Below, one piece after another: positions 1 to 9,322 of a DNA stretch of 64,000 nt. Location: assembly GCA_903832055.1 (NCBI GenBank), contig CAILAC010000008.1, positions 1 to 64,000 on the forward strand, read 5' to 3'. Source of the stretch: an uncultured Acidobacteriota bacterium (GTDB lineage Bacteria; Acidobacteriota; Terriglobia; Terriglobales; Acidobacteriaceae). The stretch's first letter is position 1. The number at the start of each line of letters is the position of its first letter. The notes beneath the pieces were generated by a model. The model was not told where the DNA came from. It made no database searches and saw nothing but the letters and a program-made list of their open reading frames with translations. Both the position numbers and the translations under genes were made by a program.

Positions 1-949
<949 letters not shown>

Positions 950-1084
950 AACTGTTCACCAGTACTAGGCGACGGAGGTCGACCTGTATCTGGCAGCACC
1001 ACGGAGTAAATCCGTGATGACTTATTTTGTGAGAAAGTCCAAGCCAAAGCTGCCTGTCTTCTCACGACTGGCACGTTCAACCTG

Positions 1085-1097
1085 TTGTCAAAGATCC
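1085..1097 (-). promoter_or_regulatory. boxA-like antitermination element of the rRNA leader
   Basis: On the minus strand the sequence reads GGATCTTTGACAA, close to the bacterial rrn boxA core TGCTCTTTAACAA. It lies about 136 nt upstream of the 16S 5' end and downstream of the promoter at 1222-1250, which is where the NusB/NusE-binding element of an rRNA leader is expected. Function is inferred from position and sequence. Confidence 0.6.
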
Positions 1098-1221
1098 TTA
1101 CGACCCTCCGCCTGAGCGGTGCCGTTTGGATCGAGGCTTGGAAACTAGTTCCAAGTTGTCCTCGAACTTGTGCGCCGATTGTCGTTCACTTTCGTGTTTG
1201 ACTCTCGTTTGCGCCTCTCCC

Positions 1222-1250
1222 AGTCTATCTCGGCTTTGCTTTACTGTCAA
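1222..1250 (-). promoter_or_regulatory. rRNA operon promoter (-35 TTGACA, 17 nt, -10 TAGACT)
   Basis: On the minus strand TTGACA (1250-1245) is separated by exactly 17 nt from TAGACT (1227-1222). An A-rich stretch lies just upstream of the -35, as in UP elements. Transcription would start near 1215, giving a leader of about 265 nt before 16S that contains the boxA. The rpsT promoter in this window has the same -10 hexamer and spacing, which supports a housekeeping-sigma promoter. Confidence 0.8.
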
Positions 1251-1912
1251 GCTCTTTGTTTTCACTCTAATATCGAGCCGCTCATCATCATAGATAGCGG
1301 TTGCAACTCGAAGAGCGAGAACAGAGGTGACCGGCTGGCCGGTGCTCCCTGGGTAGGTCGCATTGCGCAAATTTTTGAAAGATCCACCTACCAGCGTCTC
1401 AACGCAGGTCCAAGCCAACTTGGCTTGCGAAGCTCGCGACGAATCGCGCTCCTCGGGTCTTGCAATGGGATTGTTCTCTGCGGGATTCCCTACAGGGGAT
1501 CAGGGGCACTTGCCTCGCCTGTCCCAACGAACCGGCCTCTTAATTCCCTTGCGGGTTGGCTGCCATTCTGTCTTTTCAGACCCGTTTGGCTTGCCTCAGA
1601 AGCTCCACTGCTGCTAAACAACTTTCTGAGATTATCACTACTCACTCAGATTTGCAAGCCCATGTCCTTAATCTGCCGGACAATCGAAAGATGCTCACTT
1701 CGCTGTTCCCTAGTTTGTTTACTTCACTGCTTCCGTTAGCCTCTGTACTGCTTGGCACCCGGTTGCAACTTTCCAAGATTAGCAACGGTTGGCCCCAATT
1801 GCAAGCTGATTCGGCCAGTTTTGCAGCTTCGAAGTGTGGAAATGGCGCTTACGCCCTGTAAAGACGCGGTTAAAATTCTTCCCAAAAGATCCGCATCCGC
1901 TCCCGCCATCCT
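1251..1912. other. Spacer upstream of the rRNA promoter, no gene recognised
   Basis: This spacer lies between the rRNA promoter and the end of marC. Several overlapping frames are open, but none has a recognisable motif, ribosome binding site or plausible composition. No tRNA or second rRNA promoter was recognised. Confidence 0.5.
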
Positions 1913-2608
1913 CTACTGTCCGCCCACCTGGCGTGCAATTACCCCTAAATCCGTCAGCCCATTCACAAAAAACTGCATCGCCAGTGCCACCAGAAGCAGG
2001 CCCATAATCCTGACCAGGATGCGAATCCCCGTCTCGCCCATCACTTTTCGCACGCGATCAGCCCCCGAAAGCACCAGATAGCTGACAAACGCCGTAAACG
2101 CAATACACCCTAGAATCGCAAACATCTGCCAGGCCGTCGTAACCTGCCCCACCAGCACCATCACCGAAGAGATCGCACCCGGCCCGGCCAGCATCGGAAT
2201 CCCTAGCGGCACAATGCCCGCGTCTTCCTTCGAAGCCGCTTCTTCTGTATCCCCGCTCGCCTCCTGCGTCGGTGACCGCTTCGCCTCCAGCATGTCGAGG
2301 CCGATCAGCAATAGAATCAGCCCACCGGCCACTTCAAACGCAGGCAGCGTAATCCCAAACATCTTGAAGATGAACCGCCCCGCCAGCGCAAATGTCGCCA
2401 ACACCAGAAAGCAGGTGATCGCCCCCTTGCGCGCCATCCGCGACCGCCGCGCCGGATCGACACCCGCCGTAATTGCCAGAAACGAAGGAATTGCCGCAAA
2501 CGGGTCCACCAGAAAGAAGATCGAACTCACCGCCAAAACAGAAAAGCGCACATACGGCGTCGTCTGCAGCTCATGCAACATACCGACCGCTGGATTATCG
2601 AAGATCAC
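1913..2608 (-). CDS. MarC family integral membrane protein
   Basis: The 231-residue product is a polytopic membrane protein of the MarC/UPF0056 family. The N-terminal stretch contains the family hallmark of a hydrophobic helix running into 'FFLVDPFAAIPSFLAIT', followed by 'GITLPAFEVAGGLILLLIGLDML' style helices. About six membrane segments are seen, with an acidic hydrophilic loop (about residues 111-129) in the middle. The start is a GTG at 2608, with a weak upstream GGGAG. The family's function is unsettled: the old link to multiple antibiotic resistance in E. coli was not upheld. It lies convergent to nothing and upstream of the mtn genes in the same direction but is probably an independent unit. 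Confidence 0.88.
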   Translation of the reverse strand: MIFDNPAVGMLHELQTTPYVRFSVLAVSSIFFLVDPFAAIPSFLAITAGVDPARRSRMARKGAITCFLVLATFALAGRFIFKMFGITLPAFEVAGGLILLLIGLDMLEAKRSPTQEASGDTEEAASKEDAGIVPLGIPMLAGPGAISSVMVLVGQVTTAWQMFAILGCIAFTAFVSYLVLSGADRVRKVMGETGIRILVRIMGLLLVALAMQFFVNGLTDLGVIARQVGGQ

Positions 2609-2694
2609 GCTTGTGAGCCTACTCCCTGGCCCCCTTTTCGAGGCACCATTTACAAATCATCCTGCGCATCAGGCGATTAGTCGCAACTATTGAT

Positions 2695-3399
2695 TTAGCC
2701 AATTTCAAAAAGGGAATCTGCAATCAAGTGTCCATGCCCCTCTCCCACCGCCGCATTCCCATCCCGCACCACCAGCCGCGTCAAGCATCCAGCCTCCCGC
2801 GCCGCGTCCAGCTCTGCCACCACATCCGAAAAAAACAAGATCTCCGCCGGCTCCACACCCAGCTCCCCGGCAATCGCGCGGTAACTCCTCGCTTCGCGCT
2901 TGGCCCCCACGCGCGTATCAAAGTAGGCAGTGATCAGCCCGGTCAAATCCCCCGCTGAGGAATACCGAAACAGCAACCGCTGCGCCTCCACCGACCCCGA
3001 CGAATAAATCGCGACTGTCGCCGTCTCGCTCCACTGCGCCAGCGCTTCCGGCACATCCGGGAACAGCGTCCCCACCAGCTCCCCAGCCTCAAACCCCCGC
3101 TTCCACACCCGCCCCTGCAAGCTTTTCAGCGCCGTCGACTTCCGATCCCTGTCCATCAGCCAGATCAGGTACGCGTAAGCCTGATCAAGGTGCTCAAATC
3201 TGCTAAATCTCGGAACATCCGAAGCAGTTTCCGAGAGGTTCTCCCCAAGAAGCAGCGCAAAATCGGCATCAGCTTCCGGCTCCCCAGCATGCTCCCGCAA
3301 AAACTCCAGCAGATGGCGCCGCGCATAAGGAAACAACTGCTCGTACACCAGCGAAATCGGCGCAACCGTCCCCTCTACATCCAGCAAATAAACCCTCAC
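2695..3399 (-). CDS. mtnC: Enolase-phosphatase E1 (methionine salvage)
   Basis: HAD-superfamily enzyme that enolises 2,3-diketo-5-methylthiopentyl-1-phosphate and dephosphorylates it to the acireductone. The start region 'VYLLDVEGTVAPISLVYEQLFPYA' holds the HAD motif I variant DVEGT typical of MtnC; 'IYSSGSVEAQRLLF' is motif II, and 'FFSDVVAELDAAREAG' is the C-terminal acidic motif. The reading frame is open further upstream, but that part overlaps mtnD out of frame. I place the start at GTG 3399, giving 234 residues, the usual family size; a TTG at 3408 overlapping the mtnD stop is the alternative. The gene follows mtnD directly, so the two are probably translationally coupled. Confidence 0.92.
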   Translation of the reverse strand: MRVYLLDVEGTVAPISLVYEQLFPYARRHLLEFLREHAGEPEADADFALLLGENLSETASDVPRFSRFEHLDQAYAYLIWLMDRDRKSTALKSLQGRVWKRGFEAGELVGTLFPDVPEALAQWSETATVAIYSSGSVEAQRLLFRYSSAGDLTGLITAYFDTRVGAKREARSYRAIAGELGVEPAEILFFSDVVAELDAAREAGCLTRLVVRDGNAAVGEGHGHLIADSLFEIG

Positions 3400-3404
3400 C
3401 CCGG

Positions 3405-3986
3405 TCAAACACTCACCGTCTTTCCCGCGCGCACACCCAGATACGCCGGCCCAAAGCAAAGCGGCGCGTACCCCGCGTCCACGCCCGACCCCGTATAGTG
3501 CGGCGTCCACCCCGTCGTATCCTGAAACCACCGTATCGCCCGCACCCGCCGCTCAGCGCACAGCGTAAACCAGTGCGTCGTGCCCCTTGGCACCCGCAGC
3601 AGGTCCCCCGGATGCACCTCCACCGAGACCACTTTCCCACCCGTCTCGGTCGGCAGATTCAAAAAGAAAATCCCCCGCCCCGCCAGGATGAACCGCACCT
3701 CGTCCTCAGAGTGCGTATGCTCGCGGTCAAACTTCGCCAGCATCGCCTCCAGCCCCGGCGTCTCCGGCGTCACATCAATCACGTCCGCCGTCGTATAGCC
3801 GCCCGCGCGCTTCATCGCATCAATCTCGGCTGAATACGCTGCAAGCACGGCCTCGGCCGATGCGTCCTCGGCCACCCGCGAAAGATCCCAGCGCTCGTAG
3901 CCAATCCCCAGCTCGGCTAGGCACGCCCCAATCTCCGCCTCAGCCTCCACCTTCAAACCCTCATCCGAAATCGTCAAAACCGCCAT
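3405..3986 (-). CDS. mtnD: Acireductone dioxygenase (ARD)
   Basis: Cupin-fold metal dioxygenase of 193 residues that oxidises the acireductone to formate and the keto-acid precursor of methionine (or, with Ni, to a CO-producing shunt). The metal-binding cupin motif 'EHTHSEDEVRFILAGRGIFFL' region supplies the His-x-His and Glu ligands, and the later 'HPGDLLRVPRGTTHWF' supplies the fourth His. The ATG is preceded by GAGGAG at good spacing. It lies between mtnB and mtnC on the same strand. The metal used cannot be told from the sequence. Confidence 0.95.
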   Translation of the reverse strand: MAVLTISDEGLKVEAEAEIGACLAELGIGYERWDLSRVAEDASAEAVLAAYSAEIDAMKRAGGYTTADVIDVTPETPGLEAMLAKFDREHTHSEDEVRFILAGRGIFFLNLPTETGGKVVSVEVHPGDLLRVPRGTTHWFTLCAERRVRAIRWFQDTTGWTPHYTGSGVDAGYAPLCFGPAYLGVRAGKTVSV

Positions 3987-4006
3987 AAAATCTCCTCAAA
4001 TCTCAT

Positions 4007-4022
4007 CAATCCGGGTGCCCCA
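4007..4022. repeat. Intergenic repeat copy (CAATCCGGGTGCCCCA)
   Basis: The 14-mer CAATCCGGGTGCCC here recurs exactly at 11716-11729, and the core GGGTGCCCCA also occurs at 11582-11591. All copies are intergenic. This copy lies in the mtnB-mtnD spacer and is followed by a small ATCG/CGAT stem. Similar GGGTGCCCCA-type elements are, from memory, common between genes in Acidobacteriaceae genomes; that has not been checked here. Confidence 0.5.
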
Positions 4023-4094
4023 CGTTCATTGCATCGTATGCGATTGAGGTGGAAGCCTATGTACTTACAGCCCTTTATAGTCCCTCTCGGCCCC

Positions 4095-4730
4095 TCAAGC
4101 CCCCAACAACCGCCGACCCTCCACCTCAAACAAAAACTCCAGCGCCTCCAGATGCCGCCGCGCCCCCGCCACAGATTCCCCCCAGGTATACAGCCCATGC
4201 CGCCGCAATAAAACCCCGTGGCAGATCGGAAACCGCCGCAAAGTCTCTTCCAGCTCCCGCGCTAATCCGACATACTCTTGCGAATTCTCAAGCACCGGCA
4301 CCATCTCCCGGTGCTCATGCGTCCCCACACCCGAGAGTGCCTTCAGCAGCTCGTAACCCTCCAAAGGCACAGCCCCCGACTCGGCAAACCGATCCGAAAG
4401 CAGCGTATTCCAGACCGAATGCACATGCACGATCGCCCGCGCCTCAGGCCTGTCCCGATAAATCACCCCATGCAGCGCCGTCTCCGCCGAGGGTTTCCCG
4501 ACACCCGCCAAAACCTGGCAATCCGAATCAATTTCCAGCAAATCAGCAGGCTTAATCCCGCCCTTGTCCAGCCCGCTCGCCGTGATAAAGATGCGCCCCG
4601 ACTCCCCATCGCGAAAGCTGAAGTTTCCCGCCGTCGCCGGCACCCAGCCCCGCCCGGCACACCAATGCGCCACCTGGCAAAGCTCCTCAGCCTGCCGCAA
4701 AAGCCCGTCATTCCACTCCACTGCCTGCAT
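4095..4730 (-). CDS. mtnB: Methylthioribulose-1-phosphate dehydratase
   Basis: Class II aldolase-fold enzyme of 211 residues that dehydrates methylthioribulose-1-phosphate in methionine salvage. The N-terminal 'GRGWVPATAGNFSFRD' loop is the family's substrate-phosphate binding motif, and 'IVHVHSVWNTLLS' gives the zinc-binding HxH. The catalytic Glu lies in 'LEGYELLKAL', and 'HGVLLRRHGLYTWGESVAGARRHLEALEFLFEVE' contains the third zinc histidine and the family-typical C-terminus. The ATG at 4730 follows GAGGG at a normal distance. It is first in the mtnB-mtnD-mtnC operon; mtnA, mtnK and the final aminotransferase are not in this window. Confidence 0.95.
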   Translation of the reverse strand: MQAVEWNDGLLRQAEELCQVAHWCAGRGWVPATAGNFSFRDGESGRIFITASGLDKGGIKPADLLEIDSDCQVLAGVGKPSAETALHGVIYRDRPEARAIVHVHSVWNTLLSDRFAESGAVPLEGYELLKALSGVGTHEHREMVPVLENSQEYVGLARELEETLRRFPICHGVLLRRHGLYTWGESVAGARRHLEALEFLFEVEGRRLLGA

Positions 4731-4814
4731 TCAATCCCTCAAATCTTGTCACTCTATTTTCTCAGAATGCCGCAGCATTCCCCTCACCTGCTTCAGCAGA
4801 ATTAAAATGGACGC

Positions 4815-5591
4815 TTGCTCACCCCGGCCCAATCCGACCGCCTCGACGTTATCCTGGTATCCCCGCGCAACCCGCTCAACATAGGCGCCGCCGCACGCGC
4901 CATGGCCAACTTCGGCTTTCTGCACCTCTCCATCGTCGCCCCCTTTGCCGTCAACTGGATGGAAGCCAAATCCGCCGTCGGTGCACCCGACCTGCTCCGT
5001 GATGCCCGCGTTTACGACACGCTCGCTGAGGCACTGGCCCCCTGCTCTCTCGTCCTCGGTACCGGCTCGCTCGATCGCCGCCGCCCCGAGCAAACCATCC
5101 TCTCGCTTCCAGCTGGCGCCGCCCAGATCCGCCAGGCCCTGGCCTCTGCGGCAGAAAGCCCTGCGCACTCCAGCCGCGTTGCCCTCCTCTTCGGCTCTGA
5201 AAAGCACGGCCTCACCACCGAAGACATCTCCTGGTGCCACGCCCTCATCGTCATCGATACCGCCGACGCCCAACCATCCATGAACCTCGGCCAGGCCGTC
5301 GCGGTCTGCCTCTATGAAATCTCCCGCGATGTTCCCGCTGAATCACCCCTCCTCAACCTAAAGGTCGCAGACGACAGCCCCACCTCCGACCAACTCGAAC
5401 GCCTTGCCGGTCTCATCGAAGAAACCATGGACCTCGTCAACTACTCCACCCGCGGCGTCCGCGCCGCCAATGGCGAAGCCCTCCGCGTCCTCCTTCGCCG
5501 TCTAATGCCCAACGAAGCCGACCTCCGTCGTATGATGGGCCTTTTCCGCCGCATCCTGTGGCAACTTGGGCGAACCAAAAACAATCCTTGA
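4815..5591 (+). CDS. SpoU/TrmJ-type RNA 2'-O-methyltransferase
   Basis: SPOUT-class methyltransferase of 258 residues. Motif 1 appears as 'VILVSPRNPLNIGAAARAMANFG' (the Asn-x-Gly-x-x-x-R of SpoU enzymes), motif 2 as 'ALLFGSEKHGLTTEDISWC', and motif 3 as 'PSMNLGQAVAVCLYEI', which forms the knotted SAM site. The C-terminal extension and overall length match TrmJ, which modifies position 32 of tRNAs, better than TrmH or TrmL. The start appears to be TTG 4815, with no strong ribosome binding site. The last 34 nt overlap the longest version of the following reading frame. Confidence 0.88.
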   Translation: MLTPAQSDRLDVILVSPRNPLNIGAAARAMANFGFLHLSIVAPFAVNWMEAKSAVGAPDLLRDARVYDTLAEALAPCSLVLGTGSLDRRRPEQTILSLPAGAAQIRQALASAAESPAHSSRVALLFGSEKHGLTTEDISWCHALIVIDTADAQPSMNLGQAVAVCLYEISRDVPAESPLLNLKVADDSPTSDQLERLAGLIEETMDLVNYSTRGVRAANGEALRVLLRRLMPNEADLRRMMGLFRRILWQLGRTKNNP

Positions 5592-7168
5592 AACTTCTTT
5601 GTGAGAACCCAGCCCAAATCCTGATAAAGTTTCCGGCGAGGCCTTCTATACAATTTCTTGCAATTCTTCCCGCTCCCCTGGCGGCTTCTTCCCATCTCCT
5701 AAAGTCATTGCGCCCCTTTGTCTTCGCTTTCTGCGCCTTTCCGCTGCTCGCAAGCTCGGTCAAAGGCCAGCAGCCCGAAGCTGCCCCAGTTGCCACAGCA
5801 CCGGCCCCAGCATCTGCGACTCCGGAAGCTCAAGCACCGGCATCAGCTCCCCCTGCAACCGATGCACAGACCCCCCAGCCAGCCGCAGCTCCGGAAGCAG
5901 CAGCACCGCCTGCGCCGCAAACGACGCCTTCTCCCGAAGTAGCTCCGGTCACTGAAGATGAGCTTCGCCAGCAGCTCGTCGGCAGGCAGCTCTTCCTGCG
6001 TGGCGGTTTCCTTGGCGACGTCCTTAACTTCAACCAGCACGGCGATCCGCTCGGCCACCCCATCTCCGGCTCCTACACCCTCAGCGCCGTTGAAATCACA
6101 AAAGTACATATCGACAAGCGCAAGGTAGAACTCGAAGGTATCCGCTACGGCCTCCACTTCCTCGGCGCGCTTCCCTCCGAGGACCCCTCAAAAGCAGTCG
6201 ACCGCGTCCGAATCACCCCCAAAAAGAAGGTGCTCAAAATTACCATCGACCGCGAGCAGGTCATCAAGCCCAAAAAGGAGAAGGAACCGCGCAAAGGAAA
6301 CGAGCAGGAGAAAGAAAAGAACCAGGCACCCCCGGTCCCCGGCGCAAAATCCGGGCCCGAATCCACCGTTGCCTCCTCTGAAACCGACACGACGGTCGCC
6401 GCTGCAACGTCCGCTCCGTCCACCCCGCCTGCAGCTCCTGAGACGCCCCATGCTCCCGGCTACATTCCTGAGGTGGCCGTCAGCGCCACCAGCACAACCT
6501 CTCAGGCACATGCCAACCAGTTGCTGCGTGAGTCTCTTGACCGCATCTTCGCACCCGGCCTCGACGCGCGCGTGATGGAGCAAATGCCTGATTTCTGGAA
6601 GCTCTACTACCAGGCCCAGGCCGCCGGGGTAGACTACCGCCCCGCTGACCCAAAGGTCCTGCGTGCCAACGCAGTAGATCAGCAGGCCAAAGTCATCACC
6701 ACCATTGCCCCCGATTCCAACGAATACGCCCAGGCTAGCGGCATCGCCGGCCGCGCCCTTTATCGCGCCGTCATCGGACCTGATGGCAAGGCCAACGAAA
6801 TCGCCGTCGTCCGCCCGATCGGCTTTGGCCTCGATGAAAAATCAGTCGACGCCATCCGCAAGGCATCCTTTATCGCCGCCGTAAAAGATGGTCAGCCGGT
6901 CTCGGAAACACTCGACCTCGCCGTCCTTTTCCGCATCTACTCCAAGCGCACCAATATTGCAGCAGCTGCCGCTGAAGCCAAACCCGTCGACTCGGGCAAG
7001 CAGGTCCTGCCCGGCCCCTACACCATCCGCGCGCCAAAACAAGATCCACCCCAGGAAGCGCCTAAATCCGGCGGTCAGCCCTCGGATCAACCTGCAAATC
7101 AGCCCGCCAGCGACGCCGACAATCCGCCCATCGTCATTGACACAACCCCGGCTCCCAAACCTCAATGA
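5558..7168 (+). CDS. Exported protein with TonB C-terminal domain
   Basis: The protein (up to 536 residues) has a hydrophobic export or anchor segment 'FVFAFCAFPLLASSV', then a long Ala/Pro-rich stretch. A conserved-looking middle region follows ('FLRGGFLGDVLNFNQHG' onward), then a Lys/Glu-rich linker and, at about residues 391-450, a TonB-like C-terminal fold ('GRALYRAVIGPDGKANEIAVVRP'). The tail is again Pro-rich. The longest frame starts at GTG 5558, inside the methyltransferase gene, which puts 50 residues before the hydrophobic segment. TTG 5708 would place that segment at the very N-terminus and is a good alternative. ExbB/ExbD partners are not in the window, so an energy-transducer role is inferred only. 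Confidence 0.75.
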   Translation: MATWANQKQSLKLLCENPAQILIKFPARPSIQFLAILPAPLAASSHLLKSLRPFVFAFCAFPLLASSVKGQQPEAAPVATAPAPASATPEAQAPASAPPATDAQTPQPAAAPEAAAPPAPQTTPSPEVAPVTEDELRQQLVGRQLFLRGGFLGDVLNFNQHGDPLGHPISGSYTLSAVEITKVHIDKRKVELEGIRYGLHFLGALPSEDPSKAVDRVRITPKKKVLKITIDREQVIKPKKEKEPRKGNEQEKEKNQAPPVPGAKSGPESTVASSETDTTVAAATSAPSTPPAAPETPHAPGYIPEVAVSATSTTSQAHANQLLRESLDRIFAPGLDARVMEQMPDFWKLYYQAQAAGVDYRPADPKVLRANAVDQQAKVITTIAPDSNEYAQASGIAGRALYRAVIGPDGKANEIAVVRPIGFGLDEKSVDAIRKASFIAAVKDGQPVSETLDLAVLFRIYSKRTNIAAAAAEAKPVDSGKQVLPGPYTIRAPKQDPPQEAPKSGGQPSDQPANQPASDADNPPIVIDTTPAPKPQ

Positions 7169-7863
7169 GTCAACACTTCCTCAAACTCATCCAGCGCGGG
7201 TTGACGGCCGAAGTCGCCGACGCCGTCGATCTTGACCCATCCCTCGTCACCTGGCGCGACACGCAGGGTGTCTCTGCCCTCATGTGGTCGATTTACAGCA
7301 GCCAGACCACCATTCGCAATTTCTTCCTCGTGCAGATTGCCAACCAGGGCATACCGCTTGACCTCTTCGAAGCCGCGGCCGTCGGCGACCCTGCAGAAAT
7401 CTCTGCAGCCCTCGAACCAGCCCCCGGCCAGCTTCTCCAACTCGATCAGCCAGGCCCGCTTCAAAGCTACTCACCCGATGGCTGGACCGCACTCCATCTG
7501 GCCGCCGCCTTCGGTACCCCCGCAGCAGTTCAACTACTTCTCAAACTTGGCGCTTCCGTCGCCGCCGTCTCGCAAAATGCGCAGAAAAATCAGCCTCTCC
7601 ATGCCGCATTGGCTCTCGGCCGGGATCCAGTGTCGGTCCGCCTGCTGCTCGAAGCCGGAGCCGACCCCAACGCACGCCAGACCGCCGGCTACACCGCACT
7701 CTTTTCCGCAGCCGCCGCCAACCGCCGCGATCTCTGCGAACTACTCCTCGCCCACGGAGCCACACCCAGCCTCACCAACGACTTCGGTCAGACCGCAGCT
7801 ACCTTCGCCCGCGACCGCAAACACACCGACCTGGCCGACTGGCTTGAAATCCTGCCCAGCTAA
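7165..7863 (+). CDS. Ankyrin repeat protein
   Basis: This 232-residue protein has at least four ankyrin repeats. Clear repeats include 'DGWTALHLAAAFGTPAAVQLLLKLGA', one starting at 'NQPLHAALALG' and ending 'LLLEAGADPN', and one starting 'GYTALFSAAAANRRDLCELLLAHGA'; earlier degenerate repeats begin near residue 10. No signal peptide or enzyme domain is seen, so it is presumably a cytoplasmic protein-interaction scaffold. Its ATG overlaps the TGA of the TonB-domain gene (ATGA at 7165-7168), so the two are co-transcribed and probably translationally coupled. The partner is unknown. Confidence 0.9.
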   Translation: MSQHFLKLIQRGLTAEVADAVDLDPSLVTWRDTQGVSALMWSIYSSQTTIRNFFLVQIANQGIPLDLFEAAAVGDPAEISAALEPAPGQLLQLDQPGPLQSYSPDGWTALHLAAAFGTPAAVQLLLKLGASVAAVSQNAQKNQPLHAALALGRDPVSVRLLLEAGADPNARQTAGYTALFSAAAANRRDLCELLLAHGATPSLTNDFGQTAATFARDRKHTDLADWLEILPS

Positions 7864-7875
7864 ACTTTCCCAACT

Positions 7876-7902
7876 GAGCCGGCCCTACTCCTCAGCCGGC
7901 TC
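7876..7902. terminator. Stem-loop between convergent genes
   Basis: GAGCCGGC (7876-7883) and GCCGGCTC (7895-7902) form a perfect 8-bp GC-rich stem. It sits at the junction of the ankyrin gene and the convergent VOC gene, whose stop lies inside the loop. There is no long T-run, so it is only a plausible bidirectional terminator. Confidence 0.4.
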
Positions 7903-8232
7903 CCACAGCTCTACCCGGTTTCCCTCCGGGTCCCAGAACCAGGCAAACCGGCCGTACGGCGCATCCTCGCGCTTGGGATCAATCCGCGCCCCCGCATCCA
8001 CCAACCGCTCCAGCACTTCGTCCAGCGAGTCCACACGGAAATTGATCACCGCCTGCTCCGTGACCTCAGGGAAGAACGCAAGCACCGTCTGCCCCGCAGA
8101 CTCAGGCCCCTCAAATGTCGATGCGCCGTCGCTCACGGGCGGCAACCCAAGATGCTGCACGTACCAGCTTTGCAGCCCCTTCGGATCCTTCGCCCGCAGA
8201 AAAACTCCGCCTACTCCAACTACCTTGCCCAT
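7885..8232 (-). CDS. VOC family protein (glyoxalase/bleomycin-resistance fold)
   Basis: A 115-residue single vicinal-oxygen-chelate domain pair. The first module starts 'VGVGGVFLRAKDPKGLQSWYVQHLGLP' and the second ends 'DAPYGRFAWFWDPEGNRVELWEP', both standard for the family, with the metal-ligand Glu in 'RVELWEP'. The substrate cannot be inferred: such short VOC proteins include lyases, dioxygenases and resistance proteins. The start ATG follows GGAGAG, located inside the end of the small upstream gene with which it is probably co-transcribed. Confidence 0.88.
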   Translation of the reverse strand: MGKVVGVGGVFLRAKDPKGLQSWYVQHLGLPPVSDGASTFEGPESAGQTVLAFFPEVTEQAVINFRVDSLDEVLERLVDAGARIDPKREDAPYGRFAWFWDPEGNRVELWEPAEE

Positions 8233-8234
8233 CG

Positions 8235-8417
8235 CTACTCTCCCTTTTCTGCCGAATCGATCATTTCTTCCAGACTCGGCTTGTGTTTGCTCTCGCGACC
8301 CTCTGGTTTTGGCTTGTCATCCAGCACCCGGCTCGGCTTCGGCTGCCCCACCTGGTCCCGCGCGTTTGACTTCACCGCCTTCGTTACTGAGAACTTCTCA
8401 ACTCTTCGTTTCGTCAT
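8235..8417 (-). CDS. Small basic hypothetical protein
   Basis: A 60-residue, Lys/Arg-rich protein ('MTKRRVEKFSVTKAVKSNAR' at the N-terminus; 'KHKPSLEEMIDSAEKGE' at the C-terminus). The frame extends further upstream on paper, but that part overlaps the divergent zinc-ribbon gene, so ATG 8417 is preferred. It ends 2 nt before the VOC start, consistent with a two-gene operon. No domain is recognised, and the hydrophilic charged sequence suggests a disordered protein. Confidence 0.5.
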   Translation of the reverse strand: MTKRRVEKFSVTKAVKSNARDQVGQPKPSRVLDDKPKPEGRESKHKPSLEEMIDSAEKGE

Positions 8418-8471
8418 GGCACTCCCGAGTATGGAATACTTTTCGTTGGGAAGAAAGTCGGAGCAACCAAC

Positions 8472-8747
8472 ATGATGGAAGAACGCGAATTTTTTACAGA
8501 AACCAACGAAACTCGCACCCACACCCTGGTCTGTCCCCACTGCGGCCAGCCCAGCGACCACCAGATCAACTGGGTCGTCCGCCGCAAACGCGCTCAACTG
8601 CCGCGCAACGCCGATGAACGCGACCGCGCCCGTTTCGCCAAAGCCCAGCCCTACATGGTGCGCCGCGATGATATGGTCGCCTGCGGCAACATCCGCTGCC
8701 GCAAGCGCTTCGAAATCACACAGTTGCAAACTCTCGCCTTCCTCTAG
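8472..8747 (+). CDS. Small zinc-ribbon-like hypothetical protein
   Basis: This 91-residue protein has two cysteine knuckles, 'CPHCGQ' near residue 21 and 'CGNIRCRKRFEI' near residue 73, separated by a basic helical stretch. The CxxC and CxxxxC pairs could bind one zinc. No enzymatic domain is visible; an RNA- or protein-binding role is a guess. It is transcribed away from the small basic gene ending at 8235, with only 54 nt between their starts. Confidence 0.7.
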   Translation: MMEEREFFTETNETRTHTLVCPHCGQPSDHQINWVVRRKRAQLPRNADERDRARFAKAQPYMVRRDDMVACGNIRCRKRFEITQLQTLAFL

Positions 8748-8908
8748 CCAGGAGCGCGCCCATTCCCGTTTCGTATCGTGGGCCCATGAAGTGTCAATTG
8801 CGCCTGCCGGCCGAAAATTTGCGCCGGCTTTGCTTGCACTTCCAACCCACCCCGCGTTTACAATCGCAATGACGATATTGAAATTGCAACACTCTGGAGA
8901 CAAGAACT

Positions 8909-9187
8909 ATGGCCAACACCCTGCTTCCCCTCGCTGAACGCAACCTGACCCCCGACCAGGTCGCAGCCCTCGACAAGCGTCGTGAATGGGGCCTGACTCT
9001 TCAGGTCATCGCCGGACAGTTCTCCGTCATCTGCGTCCTGCTTTCCCTCTGGGTCGGTCAGGACCTCACCTATTCCCCGGGCTGGGCTCACCCGATGGCC
9101 TACTACATGGCCGTCGCCCTCACCATCGTCTTCACCTGCGGCTCGGTCGGCACCTACATGCGCCGCGGTACCCGCCCCATCGACTAA
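8909..9187 (+). CDS. Small membrane protein with two predicted helices
   Basis: The 92-residue product has a charged N-terminal half ('LAERNLTPDQVAALDKRREW') followed by two hydrophobic segments, about residues 29-49 ('LQVIAGQFSVICVLLSLWVG') and 62-82 ('MAYYMAVALTIVFTCGSVGT'). It ends in a short basic tail. A GGAGA ribosome binding site precedes the ATG. No family is recognised. It stands alone between the zinc-ribbon gene and moaA. Confidence 0.75.
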   Translation: MANTLLPLAERNLTPDQVAALDKRREWGLTLQVIAGQFSVICVLLSLWVGQDLTYSPGWAHPMAYYMAVALTIVFTCGSVGTYMRRGTRPID

Positions 9188-9322
9188 TATCGGACGTTCG
9201 AAGCTTCCCTGCCCTCGCCTGGCCCAGAAATAAGGCGAGGGTAGAGTCGCCACTACTCCTCTGCCAAAACCATATCGACATTCCTCTGGCACAACCTCTC
9301 ACCAATGCGTTAGCCTAATCCG

